A DNA stretch of 64,000 nucleotides, from NCBI RefSeq assembly GCF_011493005.1, contig NZ_CP049156.1:62001-126000 (forward strand). Direction: 5' to 3'. This document shows, one piece after another, positions 1 to 8,020 of this stretch. The DNA is from Caballeronia sp. SBC1 (GTDB lineage Bacteria; Pseudomonadota; Gammaproteobacteria; Burkholderiales; Burkholderiaceae). Positions within the stretch are counted from its first letter, which is position 1; every line of letters starts with the position of its first letter. A program made the translations under genes and the position numbers. The notes below the pieces were generated by a model. It saw only the letters and a program-made list of their open reading frames with translations. It was not told the origin of the DNA and did not search any database.

Positions 1-1
1 C

Positions 2-292
2 GGCGAGTTGCTCTACGTTACGTGCTCGATCTTCCCCGAAGAGGGCGAGTTGCAGGCGCAGTGGTTTGGAGAGGTGCACGAAGATGCGGTACGATTGGAC
101 GCGCCGGGGCAATTATTGCCAACAGCCAGCCGCACCGGCGCGGCTGGTTCGCAAGTATCACCGGACCCGGTCACGAACTCGCTGACGGACAATTCAGGCG
201 AGGCGCAACGTACCCGCTCAACACGGACGCGGGACGCGGAAGCCTTTGCGGACCATGACGGATTCTTCTACGCGCGCTTTCAGAAACGGTGA
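2..292 (+). CDS. rsmB: RsmB 16S rRNA m5C967 methyltransferase, C-terminal fragment
   Basis: The open frame enters from the left edge, so only the last ~96 codons are present. It starts just before a LLYVTCSIFPEEGE-like stretch, the conserved motif of the RsmB/NOL1/NOP2/Sun SAM-dependent methyltransferases that contains the catalytic cysteine (here in VTCSIFPEE). It ends in DGFFYARFQKR, typical of the family's C-terminus. RsmB methylates C967 of 16S rRNA. Its stop overlaps the GTG start of the next gene by four bases (GTGA), so it is translationally coupled to the DUF4390 gene. The same order, rsmB-DUF4390-ntrYX, is common in Burkholderiaceae. The ~40 residues between the two motifs are poorly conserved linker. 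Confidence 0.85.
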   Translation, partial: GELLYVTCSIFPEEGELQAQWFGEVHEDAVRLDAPGQLLPTASRTGAAGSQVSPDPVTNSLTDNSGEAQRTRSTRTRDAEAFADHDGFFYARFQKR

Positions 293-897
293 CGATCAAA
301 CGCTTTTTCCCGCTGCGGCTCGCGCCTGCCGGCCAGGCCGTGCTGGCCTTGTTGTTGAGCCTTGCGCTGTCGTTCATGCCCGCTTCGGCCGCGCAGGCCG
401 ATCCCATTGCTGTGCAGCGCGCGTCGTTGCAAGCGGACGGATCGGGCTGGAGTCTCGACGCCCGTTTCGACTTCGATCTCAACAGCAGCCTTGAAGACGC
501 TGTGAACAAGGGCGTGCCTTTGTATTTCACAACCGATTTCGATTTGTCACGGCCGCGCTGGTATTGGTTCGACGAAGAACCGGTGAGCGTATCGCAAAGC
601 ATCCGGCTTTCATTTCAGCCCCTGACACGCGAATATCGTGTCTCCACGGGCGGCTTGCAGCTCGGATTCGCCACGCTTGAGGAAGCACTCGCTGTCATCA
701 AGCACGTGACGTCGTGGCACGTGATCGATCGTAACCAGGTCAAGCCAGGCGAGACGTATAACGCGTCGGTGCGCATGCAGCTCGACATTGCACTGATGCC
801 CAAGCCGTTCCAGATCGACGCGGTCAACAACCGCGACTGGAATCTCTCTTCCGACTGGAAGCGTTTTACTTTTACGGCGGCGACCAGTGCTAAATAA
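289..897 (+). CDS. DUF4390 domain protein, probably membrane-anchored or exported
   Basis: A 202-residue protein starting at a GTG that overlaps the rsmB stop. The N-terminus has basic residues (MTIKRFFPLR) followed by a hydrophobic stretch at about residues 12-35, reading as a signal peptide ending near SAAQAD. The rest is beta-rich, with features such as RYWYW-like aromatic clusters and YNASVRMQLDI, typical of DUF4390. The family's biochemical role is unknown to me. It almost always lies directly upstream of an NtrY-type kinase, and here its end overlaps the kinase start by 11 bases, so a role in that signalling system is an inference from context. Confidence 0.75.
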   Translation: MTIKRFFPLRLAPAGQAVLALLLSLALSFMPASAAQADPIAVQRASLQADGSGWSLDARFDFDLNSSLEDAVNKGVPLYFTTDFDLSRPRWYWFDEEPVSVSQSIRLSFQPLTREYRVSTGGLQLGFATLEEALAVIKHVTSWHVIDRNQVKPGETYNASVRMQLDIALMPKPFQIDAVNNRDWNLSSDWKRFTFTAATSAK

Positions 898-3316
898 ACT
901 ACGCCGCCGGCCGTTGCGCCGCACGAACATGACGGGGCTCGTGGTTCGCGTGCTTGTGACAACGGTTGCGCTCACGGCCATTCTGCTGCTGGTCATGTTG
1001 GCCCTTGCCAGCGCGAACACCGAGTTCTTCGATCGTTATTATCAGTGGCTCTACGCCGCGAATCTCGCGGTGGCGGTCGTGCTCATCCTGATTGTCATCG
1101 GGCTGGTGGCGATCATTATCACCAGGGTGCGACAGGGTAAGTTCGGTACGCGGTTGCTCGCGAAACTCGCGTTCATCTTTGCGCTCGTGGGTGTGGTGCC
1201 GGGCGCGATCATCTACGTGGTGTCGTATCAGTTCGTCTCGCGCAGTATCGAATCATGGTTCGACGTGAACGTGGAAACCGCGCTCACGTCCGGATTGAAT
1301 CTCGGGCGCGGCATGCTCGATGCATCGCTGTCAGATCTGCAGAACAAAGGCCGCCTGATGGGCGACCAGCTCGCGAGCGCCGATCCAACCAGTCTCACGC
1401 TCACGCTGTTGCGCTTGCGCGATCAGTTCAACGTGCAGGACGCCACCATCGTTGAGCCGGCAAGAAGCGGCTCCGGCACCGCGCCCGATGTGCGCGTGGT
1501 GGCGCAGGCATCGAGTAATTTCGCGGCGCTCGTGCCCGACGACCTGCCAACTCCATTGCAACTGAATCAGGCGCGTAGCAGGCCGTATGGGGCGATTGAA
1601 GGCGAGGTCGACGGCGATTCAAGTCAGACCGGGCCAAAGGGCGCGTTGAGGCTGCGGGTGATCGTGAAGATCCCCGACAGTTCGACCACGGAACTGCAGC
1701 CGGCCGAACGTTTCCTGCAGATCGAACAGCCGGTCAGTACCGGACTTGCCCGCAACGCGGACGCCGTGCAGCGCGCGTATCGCGAGTATCAGGAAAAGGC
1801 GCTCGGGCGGACCGGCTTGCGCAAGATGTATATCGGCACGCTGACGCTGGCGTTGTTTCTCGCCACCTTCATCGCGATGATGCTTGCGCTTGCGCTCGGC
1901 AATCAGCTCGCGCGGCCGTTGTTCCTGCTCGCGCAAGGCACGAAGGAAGTCGCCGAGGGCGATTACACGCCCAAGCGCGAAGTGAAGTCGCGAGACGAGC
2001 TCGGTTTCCTCACGCAGTCGTTCAACGCAATGACGCGGCAATTGTCCGAGGCGCGTGCGGCGGTCGAGAACAATCGGATCGCGCTCGAACATTCGAAGGC
2101 GTATCTCGAGAGCATTCTCGCGAACCTGACCGCCGGCGTGTTTGTGTTCGACCGGCAGTTCCGCCTGACCACGGCGAATCGCGGCGCCGAGCGGATCTTC
2201 CGGCAGCCGTTCAATGCGTCGCTGAACTTGCCGCTTGAGCAGATCGGCGTGTTGTCCGAATTCGGCGCGATGGTGCGCAAGGCATTTGCGGATCGCGATG
2301 CAGCCGCAAGCGGCAGCGGCAAGCCCATTGGCGACCGCGGGCATTGGCAACAACAACTCGCCGTTCCGGTAGCCGGCGAGACTGATCCGTTGACCTTGCT
2401 GGTACGCGGCACGCAGTTGTTGACCCTGACCGAAAGCGATACCGACGACGCTGAAACAACCGGCTATGTAGTCGTATTCGACGACATCTCCGACGTCATC
2501 TCGGCGCAGCGTTCGGTGGCATGGGGCGAAGTGGCGCGGCGGCTCGCGCACGAGATCAAGAATCCGCTCACGCCGATCCAGCTATCGGCTGAACGGTTGC
2601 AGATGAAACTCACCGACAAGCTCGCACCCGCCGACGCCGAGGTGCTCAAGCGTGGCGCGACCACTATCGTGAATCAGGTGCAGGCGATGAAGCAGATGGT
2701 CGACGACTTCCGCGAATATGCGCGTACGCCGCCGGCTGTCCTGGGCAACCTGCAGCTCAATGATCTTGTGACCGAAGTGCTGACCTTGTATGGCATTGAA
2801 GAAGGCAAGAGTCATATCACTATCGAGCTGACAAAATTGCCGGTAATTCGCGGCGATGCCACGCAGCTTCGACAGGTGATTCACAATCTTTTGCAGAACG
2901 CGCAGGATGCGGTGGCCGATGTGGCTGAACCGCGCGTGCTGCTTGAAACGAAGACAGTAGAATATGGCGATCCCGATGCCTCTGGACATGCCCGCGTAGC
3001 GGTGCGGTTGACGGTATCGGATAACGGTTCTGGTTTTCCCACGCGAATTCTTTCGCGCGCGTTCGAGCCTTATGTGACAACGAAGGCCAAGGGCACGGGT
3101 CTGGGTCTTGCAACGGTAAAGAAGATCGTCGACGAGCATGGCGCGCGCATCGACATCCGCAATCGTTCGAAGACTCCTGACGTGATCGAAGGCGCGCAGA
3201 TCTCGATTCTGTTCCTGCAACTCGCGGACGATTCCGCCGAACCGGGCGCGACGTCGCCCTCGGCGGCGGCGAGCCACGGAACGACAAAAGCATTAGTGCA
3301 GACAAGGGCAGCGTAA
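887..3316 (+). CDS. ntrY: NtrY-type membrane sensor histidine kinase
   Basis: An 809-residue PAS-containing sensor kinase. Hydrophobic helices lie near residues 18-40, 50-75 and 85-110, then a periplasmic region of ~200 residues, another helix near 315-340, a HAMP linker, a PAS domain (about 405-530), and the phosphoacceptor H-box with ARRLAHEIKNPLTPIQ (His at residue 555). The ATP-binding part has N, G1 and G2 boxes (DNGSGFP; KGTGLGLATVKKIV). The GTG at 887 overlaps DUF4390; an ATG at 929 is an alternative start that would shorten only the cytoplasmic tail. NtrY kinases act with NtrX on nitrogen, redox or envelope genes; the input here is not known. The stop is directly followed by the regulator's ATG. 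Confidence 0.85.
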   Translation: MLNKLRRRPLRRTNMTGLVVRVLVTTVALTAILLLVMLALASANTEFFDRYYQWLYAANLAVAVVLILIVIGLVAIIITRVRQGKFGTRLLAKLAFIFALVGVVPGAIIYVVSYQFVSRSIESWFDVNVETALTSGLNLGRGMLDASLSDLQNKGRLMGDQLASADPTSLTLTLLRLRDQFNVQDATIVEPARSGSGTAPDVRVVAQASSNFAALVPDDLPTPLQLNQARSRPYGAIEGEVDGDSSQTGPKGALRLRVIVKIPDSSTTELQPAERFLQIEQPVSTGLARNADAVQRAYREYQEKALGRTGLRKMYIGTLTLALFLATFIAMMLALALGNQLARPLFLLAQGTKEVAEGDYTPKREVKSRDELGFLTQSFNAMTRQLSEARAAVENNRIALEHSKAYLESILANLTAGVFVFDRQFRLTTANRGAERIFRQPFNASLNLPLEQIGVLSEFGAMVRKAFADRDAAASGSGKPIGDRGHWQQQLAVPVAGETDPLTLLVRGTQLLTLTESDTDDAETTGYVVVFDDISDVISAQRSVAWGEVARRLAHEIKNPLTPIQLSAERLQMKLTDKLAPADAEVLKRGATTIVNQVQAMKQMVDDFREYARTPPAVLGNLQLNDLVTEVLTLYGIEEGKSHITIELTKLPVIRGDATQLRQVIHNLLQNAQDAVADVAEPRVLLETKTVEYGDPDASGHARVAVRLTVSDNGSGFPTRILSRAFEPYVTTKAKGTGLGLATVKKIVDEHGARIDIRNRSKTPDVIEGAQISILFLQLADDSAEPGATSPSAAASHGTTKALVQTRAA

Positions 3317-4036
3317 ATGGCAACCATCCTGGTGGTAGACGACGAAATGGGTATCCGGGAATTGCTCTCGGAGATCCTGAGCGACGAAGGTCACGTGGTG
3401 GAGACGGCGGAGAATGCGCAGCATGCGCGGGAGTACCGGTTGCGGCAGGCGCCGGATCTCGTGCTGCTCGACATCTGGATGCCCGATACCGACGGCGTGA
3501 CGCTGCTGAAAGAGTGGGCCGCGCAGGGCAAGCTCACCATGCCGGTGATCATGATGTCGGGCCATGCGACTATCGATACGGCGGTTGAAGCGACGAAGAT
3601 CGGTGCGCTCAACTTCCTCGAGAAGCCGATCGCGTTGCAAAAATTGCTCAAGGCGGTTGAGCAGGGTCTTGCGCGTGGCACGGCTGCCGCGCCGATCGCG
3701 AACGCCGCCATGCGGCCGCCGTTGCCGGCAAGTGGTTCAACGGTGCCGGCTTCGGCTGCGGTGCCGGTGGCTTCGTCGCTGAGTCTGGCGGGCGGCGACT
3801 CAGGCGCGCTGGGTGCGGCAGCAGGTCCGGCGGGCGCGACGGCATCCATCTCCTTTGACATCCCGTTACGCGATGCCCGCGATGCCTTTGAGCGTGCGTA
3901 CTTCGAATATCACCTGGCGCGTGAGAACGGCAGCATGACGCGCGTGGCGGAGAAGACGGGACTGGAGCGTACGCACTTGTATCGCAAGCTCAAGCAGCTC
4001 GGCGTGGACCTGGGCAAGAACAAAAGCGAGGCTTGA
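3317..4036 (+). CDS. NtrX-like response regulator lacking the AAA+ domain
   Basis: A 239-residue regulator. The receiver domain spans residues 1-120 with phosphoacceptor Asp52 (LLDIWMPD), acidic DDE at 8-10 and Lys103 (FLEKP). An Ala/Pro/Ser-rich linker of ~65 residues follows, then a Fis-type helix-turn-helix at the C-terminus (RDAFERAYFEYHLARENG and ERTHLYRKLKQLG). Canonical NtrX is ~450 residues with a central sigma-54-activating ATPase; no Walker A or GAFTGA motif is present here, so it should bind DNA without activating sigma-54 polymerase. It abuts ntrY with no gap, so it is the cognate partner. Base composition is normal, and I take the short form to be lineage-typical rather than a recent deletion. 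Confidence 0.8.
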   Translation: MATILVVDDEMGIRELLSEILSDEGHVVETAENAQHAREYRLRQAPDLVLLDIWMPDTDGVTLLKEWAAQGKLTMPVIMMSGHATIDTAVEATKIGALNFLEKPIALQKLLKAVEQGLARGTAAAPIANAAMRPPLPASGSTVPASAAVPVASSLSLAGGDSGALGAAAGPAGATASISFDIPLRDARDAFERAYFEYHLARENGSMTRVAEKTGLERTHLYRKLKQLGVDLGKNKSEA

Positions 4037-4125
4037 CTGGCGGGGGTTCCAGGATCGTTGCAGTAAAAAGGTGGCAAAAAGCACTTGAGCGACATAATCC
4101 CCTTTGATATACTTTCGTTCTTCGT

Positions 4126-4201
4126 GGCCCGGTAGCTCAGTTGGTAGAGCAGCGGATTGAAAATCCGCGTGTCGTTGGTTCGATTCCGACCCAGGCCACC
4201 A
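4126..4201 (+). tRNA. tRNA-Phe (GAA)
   Basis: 76 nt fold as a standard cloverleaf with encoded CCA: acceptor GGCCCGG/CCAGGCC, D-arm GCTC/GAGC, anticodon arm GCGGA-TTGAAAA-TCCGC with anticodon GAA, and T-arm GTTGG-TTCGATT-CCGAC. The acceptor stem has one non-Watson-Crick pair (C5-A68). It is followed within 10 nt by a strong terminator hairpin. Confidence 0.96.
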
Positions 4202-4210
4202 CAGTTGCAA

Positions 4211-4247
4211 AAAATGCCCGGAAACCGCAAGGTTTCCGGGCATTTTC
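4211..4247 (+). terminator. Rho-independent terminator after tRNA-Phe
   Basis: Inverted repeat ATGCCCGGAAACC-GCAA-GGTTTCCGGGCAT, 13 bp with a 4-nt loop, flanked by AAAA and TTTTC. It can act in both directions. Confidence 0.9.
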
Positions 4248-4484
4248 AATTGGGTTTCGCGCGCCCTTCCGGGTTGCTGCCTGCAAACAGGCGACTAACC
4301 TTGAAAGCACCCAACCCGTCTCCGTTCTTCTTGACGCGAGTCAAGTCCTGGCCGAGAGCGAACGGACGCCTTCATGATAAAATCCTTGGTTCTTCAAAGA
4401 CTTGGCTAAGATAGAACTCGTGCAGCGACGGCTTCTCAACATTAGCCAAATCGTGCACTTCATCCTCTCCATCGGAGTTTTACG

Positions 4485-5219
4485 GTGACTCGGACAGACG
4501 TTAAAGACAGCGCATTGGTGCTGTTTTCCGGTGGCCAGGATTCGGCCACATGCCTCGCGTGGGCGCTCGATCGTTTTACAACCGTCGAGACGCTCGGCTT
4601 CGACTATGGTCAGCGCCATCGTGTGGAACTTGAATGCCGCGACGGCTTCAGGGCATCGGTCAAACAGCAGTTCCCGCAGTGGGCCGAACGGCTCGGCGAA
4701 GACCACACGATCGACCTGTCCGTGCTCGGCGCAATCAGCGATACCGCCATGACGCGCGAGATCGAAATTGAAGCCAGCGCGAACGGTTTGCCCAACACCT
4801 TCGTGCCCGGCCGCAATCTGATGTTCATGACGATCGCTGCCGCCATCGCATATCGGCGAGGTTTGAAGGTGCTCGTCGGCGGCATGTGCGAAACGGATTT
4901 CTCGGGCTACCCCGATTGCCGCGACGACACCATGAAGGCGCTGCAAGTTGCCCTTAATCTCGGCATGGACAGCCGCTTCCTGCTCGAGACACCGTTGATG
5001 TGGCTCGATAAAGCCGACACGTGGCGCCTGGCTGAACAGCTAGGCGGCGAGGCGCTGGTGGAACTGGTGCGCGTCGAGACGCACACGTGTTATGTCGGCG
5101 AGCGCTCCGAGTTGCATGAATGGGGTTTTGGCTGCGGCCAATGCCCGGCTTGCAAGCTGCGCAAGCGCGGCTACGAAGCTTACAAGTCGGGTGAGCAAGT
5201 CACCACTGAACCGGTCTGA
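4485..5219 (+). CDS. queC: QueC, 7-cyano-7-deazaguanine (preQ0) synthase
   Basis: A 244-residue ATP-dependent enzyme that converts 7-carboxy-7-deazaguanine to preQ0 in queuosine synthesis. It has the PP-loop SGGQDS at residues 15-20 and a C-terminal zinc site with [17 protein letters not shown] plus an upstream HTC cysteine. Length matches the family (about 220-245). The start is a GTG at 4485. It is first in a queC-queE-queD run: queE begins two bases after its stop, and queD follows 27 bases after queE. The 237 bp upstream, between the tRNA terminator and the GTG, hold no structure I recognise as a preQ1 riboswitch. Confidence 0.95.
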   Translation: MTRTDVKDSALVLFSGGQDSATCLAWALDRFTTVETLGFDYGQRHRVELECRDGFRASVKQQFPQWAERLGEDHTIDLSVLGAISDTAMTREIEIEASANGLPNTFVPGRNLMFMTIAAAIAYRRGLKVLVGGMCETDFSGYPDCRDDTMKALQVALNLGMDSRFLLETPLMWLDKADTWRLAEQLGGEALVELVRVETHTCYVGERSELHEWGFGCGQCPACKLRKRGYEAYKSGEQVTTEPV

Positions 5220-5221
5220 TC

Positions 5222-5854
5222 ATGACGTACGCAGTAAAGGAAATTTTCTACACGTTGCAGGGCGAGGGCGCAAACGCCGGCCGCCCGGCCGTGTTTTGCC
5301 GCTTCGCCGGATGCAATCTCTGGTCGGGTCGCGAGGAAGATCGCGCGGAAGCCGTCTGCCAGTTTTGTGACACGGATTTCGTCGGCACAGATGGCGAGAA
5401 CGGCGGCAAATACAAAACGCCTGCAGACCTCGTTGCCATGATCGCGTCGCAATGGCCGGAAGGCGAAGCGCACAAGTTCGTGGTCTGCACCGGCGGCGAG
5501 CCCATGCTGCAAATCGACCCGCCTTTCGTCGATGCCCTGCATGCAGCCGGCTTCGAAATGGCGATCGAAACGAACGGATCGCTGCCGGTGCTCGACAGCA
5601 TCGACTGGATTTGCGTGAGCCCGAAAGCCGGCGCGCCGCTAGTGGTGACGAAGGGCAACGAGTTGAAGGTTGTGGTGCCGCAAGACAATCAGCCGCTGGC
5701 CGATTACGCGAAACTCGACTTCGAGTATTTCCTCGTGCAACCCATGGACGGCCCGTCGCGCGACATCAATACGAAGCTCGCTATCGACTGGTGCAAGCGG
5801 CATCCGCAATGGCGCCTGTCCATGCAGACGCACAAGTACCTGAACATCCCCTAA
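5222..5854 (+). CDS. queE: QueE, 7-carboxy-7-deazaguanine synthase
   Basis: A 210-residue radical SAM enzyme that rearranges 6-carboxytetrahydropterin to CDG. The radical SAM cysteines are Cys31, Cys46 and Cys49, a C-x14-C-x2-C arrangement instead of C-x3-C-x2-C; this widened cluster loop is characteristic of proteobacterial QueE. The N-terminus (EIFYTLQGEGANAGRPAVF) and TGGEPMLQ match the family. It starts with ATG two bases after queC and is clearly co-transcribed with it. Confidence 0.95.
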   Translation: MTYAVKEIFYTLQGEGANAGRPAVFCRFAGCNLWSGREEDRAEAVCQFCDTDFVGTDGENGGKYKTPADLVAMIASQWPEGEAHKFVVCTGGEPMLQIDPPFVDALHAAGFEMAIETNGSLPVLDSIDWICVSPKAGAPLVVTKGNELKVVVPQDNQPLADYAKLDFEYFLVQPMDGPSRDINTKLAIDWCKRHPQWRLSMQTHKYLNIP

Positions 5855-5881
5855 CGCGAATCAAGCCCAAGCTGAGCAGAC

Positions 5882-6328
5882 GTGCAGACGATCACCCGAA
5901 AACTCGAATTCGATGCGGGCCACCGCATCCCCGATCACCGCAGCCAGTGCCGTAACCTGCACGGTCATCGGTATGTGCTGGAAATCACGCTGCAAGGCGA
6001 ACTCGTCGAAACGGAAGGCGCGCCGGATCGCGGCATGGTGATGGACTTCGCCGACGTCAAGGCGCTGGCCATGGAACATCTGGTCAACAAGTGGGACCAC
6101 GCGTTTATCGTCTATGCACGCGACGAAGTCGTGCGCAGCTTTCTCGAGAAAATGGCCGACCACAAGACCGTCGTGCTGGACCGCATTCCTACCGTGGAAA
6201 ATCTCGCCGCCGAGGCATTCCGGATTCTCTCCAGCGTCTACAACGATCACTACGGCGTCGATCTGAAGTTGAAGCGCGTGCGTCTGTACGAAACGCCTAA
6301 TTGCTGGGCAGACGTCGAAGGCGTCTGA
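5882..6328 (+). CDS. queD: QueD, 6-carboxy-5,6,7,8-tetrahydropterin synthase
   Basis: A 148-residue enzyme of the PTPS/QueD fold that makes 6-carboxytetrahydropterin from dihydroneopterin triphosphate, the first dedicated step of queuosine synthesis. Zinc-ligand histidines are seen as His14 (FDAGHRI) and His27/His29 (NLHGHRY), with the catalytic Cys23. The WDHAF and VRLYETPNCWADV segments are also family-typical. The start is the GTG at 5882. It closes the queCED group; the GTP cyclohydrolase step is not encoded in this window. Confidence 0.94.
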   Translation: MQTITRKLEFDAGHRIPDHRSQCRNLHGHRYVLEITLQGELVETEGAPDRGMVMDFADVKALAMEHLVNKWDHAFIVYARDEVVRSFLEKMADHKTVVLDRIPTVENLAAEAFRILSSVYNDHYGVDLKLKRVRLYETPNCWADVEGV

Positions 6329-6499
6329 CGGCTTCCTTCACAGGTCGTCAAAGCGGGCTCCTGCCAGCGCTCTTTTGTCACGGTATGATCTTTGGACAAG
6401 CCGCACGTTTTATTGCGGCGCATTCCAGCGACACAGCCTATTGGAGCGAGACATGCCTGCCAGCCATCCCGCCGCGCCTGACCTACCAAGGATCACGCG

Positions 6500-7282
6500 A
6501 TGAGCACCTACACCAATCTCCTCAAACAGCGTTTCACCGAATCAGGCACCTTGTATGGCCTGTGGCTGTCGCTCGGCAGCGCGGACGTGGCCGAAGCCGT
6601 GGCGCATGCGGGTTTCGACTGGCTGTGTATCGACATGGAGCATTCGCCGAACGACAGCCATGACGTCGTCGCGCAACTTCGTGCCATTGCCGCCGCGCAC
6701 TTGCCGACCGAACCGATTGTCCGCGTGCCGGCGCATGAGGGCTGGCTGGTTAAGCGCGTGCTTGACGCGGGCGCGCGCACCCTGATGTTCCCGAACGTGG
6801 AAACGGCGGAAGAGGCCGCACAGGTCGTGCGGCTCACGCAGTATCCGAACGCCGATGCGCGCGATGGCCTGCGTGGCGCCGCTGGCGCAGTGCGCGCAGC
6901 GGCATATGGTATCCGGCGTGATTACGTGAGTTCGGCGAACGCGCAGATATCGACGATCGTGCAGATTGAATCCGAACAGGCGCTCGCGAATGTGGAAGCA
7001 ATCGCGGCTACGCCGGGCGTCGATTGCCTGTTCATCGGGCCCGCTGATCTGGCCGCGAGTCTCGGTCATCTCGGCGATACCAAACATCCTGACGTCCAGG
7101 CGGCAATCACGAAAATTATCGATACCGCAAAACACGCGGGCATCGCGAGCGGCATTTTCGCGCTCGATGTCGCGAGTGCGCGTTCATATGCAGAAGCGGG
7201 TGTGAGGGCAATCGCGTTATCGGCCGATGTGGGCTGGCTGTTAAAAGCAGCGCGCCAGGCGTTGCAGGAGGCAAGGGCATGA
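6500..7282 (+). CDS. HpcH/HpaI family class II aldolase
   Basis: A 260-residue metal-dependent pyruvate-class aldolase. It shows GLWLSLGS near the start, the catalytic-base region DMEHSPND (His48), Arg75 in IVRVPAHE for pyruvate binding, IVQIES with a metal-ligand Glu near 155, and FIGPADLAASLG with the second metal-ligand Asp. Members cleave 2-keto-3-deoxy acids such as 4-hydroxy-2-ketoheptanedioate or 2-keto-3-deoxyglucarate; the substrate cannot be assigned from sequence. Start ATG at 6500. It overlaps the next gene by four bases (ATGA), suggesting co-translation with a Sel1-repeat protein, an unusual partner for an aldolase. Confidence 0.85.
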   Translation: MSTYTNLLKQRFTESGTLYGLWLSLGSADVAEAVAHAGFDWLCIDMEHSPNDSHDVVAQLRAIAAAHLPTEPIVRVPAHEGWLVKRVLDAGARTLMFPNVETAEEAAQVVRLTQYPNADARDGLRGAAGAVRAAAYGIRRDYVSSANAQISTIVQIESEQALANVEAIAATPGVDCLFIGPADLAASLGHLGDTKHPDVQAAITKIIDTAKHAGIASGIFALDVASARSYAEAGVRAIALSADVGWLLKAARQALQEARA

Positions 7283-7953
7283 AACCCGGAATATTGGGCG
7301 CGGTATCCATAGCGTTGGTGATGGCATGCAGCGCGGCGAGTGCGCAGACCGTCAAGGGGAGTGACATGGCGACGCAAAATGCTGTCGCCGATTACAACGC
7401 CGGCAATCTCGGCGCCGCGCGCTCGGAGTTTCTGCGTGCGGCGAAGAACGGCAGCCGTCTCGCCGAATTCAATTACGCGATGATGCTCGTGAACGGTGAA
7501 GGCGGTCCGGCAGACGTGGAGGAGGGCAAGAAGTGGTTGCGCAAAGCCGCCGACGCCAACATGACGCAAGCGCAGTACGTGTACGGGAAAATGTACGACG
7601 ATGGCGAGTTTGTCGGGCGTGATCCAGTCGAGGCGCATCGCTGGTTCTTGCGGGCGGCGAACCAGGGTCATGTCCAGGCGGAACTCGCGCTGGCGAATCA
7701 GTTCCTCGATGGCCGCGGCACGCCTCGCGACAACGCGCAGGCGTTCGTCTGGTACAAGAAGGCGGCGGAAGGCGGGGACATGACGGCGCAATACGTGGCC
7801 GGATCGTTTTACGAGCGCGGCGGCGATGGCGTGCAGAAGAACATCAACGTGGCACGCGCGTATTACGCGGCGGCGGCAGCCCAGGGCGATCCCGCTGCGA
7901 AGCTGAAGTACCAGCAACTTAGCGCGGAACTCGCACACGAGCGACCGCAATAA
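7279..7953 (+). CDS. Exported Sel1-like repeat protein
   Basis: A 224-residue protein with an N-terminal signal peptide (hydrophobic residues 4-20, likely cleavage after ASAQ). At least four Sel1-type alpha/alpha repeats follow, seen as A..W(L/F/Y)RKAA...N..AQ...G..Y..G motifs (KKWLRKAADANMTQAQYVYG, AHRWFLRAANQGHVQAELAL, AFVWYKKAAEGGDMTAQYVA). Sel1 repeats mediate protein contacts, and the partner is not known. Its ATG overlaps the aldolase stop. A strong hairpin terminator follows at once. Confidence 0.85.
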   Translation: MKPGILGAVSIALVMACSAASAQTVKGSDMATQNAVADYNAGNLGAARSEFLRAAKNGSRLAEFNYAMMLVNGEGGPADVEEGKKWLRKAADANMTQAQYVYGKMYDDGEFVGRDPVEAHRWFLRAANQGHVQAELALANQFLDGRGTPRDNAQAFVWYKKAAEGGDMTAQYVAGSFYERGGDGVQKNINVARAYYAAAAAQGDPAAKLKYQQLSAELAHERPQ

Positions 7954-7958
7954 AACCC

Positions 7959-7992
7959 AAGGCCCACGATGATGGATTCATCGTGGGCCTTG
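7959..7992. terminator. Bidirectional terminator between the Sel1 gene and rodA
   Basis: Inverted repeat AAGGCCCACGATGA-TGGAT-TCATCGTGGGCCTT, 14 bp with a 5-nt loop, lying between convergent genes. It can end both the plus-strand aldolase/Sel1 transcript and the minus-strand mre/mrd operon. Confidence 0.85.
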
Positions 7993-8020
7993 CTTCGACA
8001 ACGTATGCAATCGAAAAACG

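Noticed and set aside
1619..2551. 310-codon open frame antisense to ntrY
   Set aside because: High-GC antisense shadow; Arg/His/Gln-rich with no motif, inside a clear kinase gene.
4248..4484. preQ1 riboswitch before queC
   Set aside because: No preQ1-type hairpin with A-rich tail near the start; nothing beyond the tRNA terminator was convincing.
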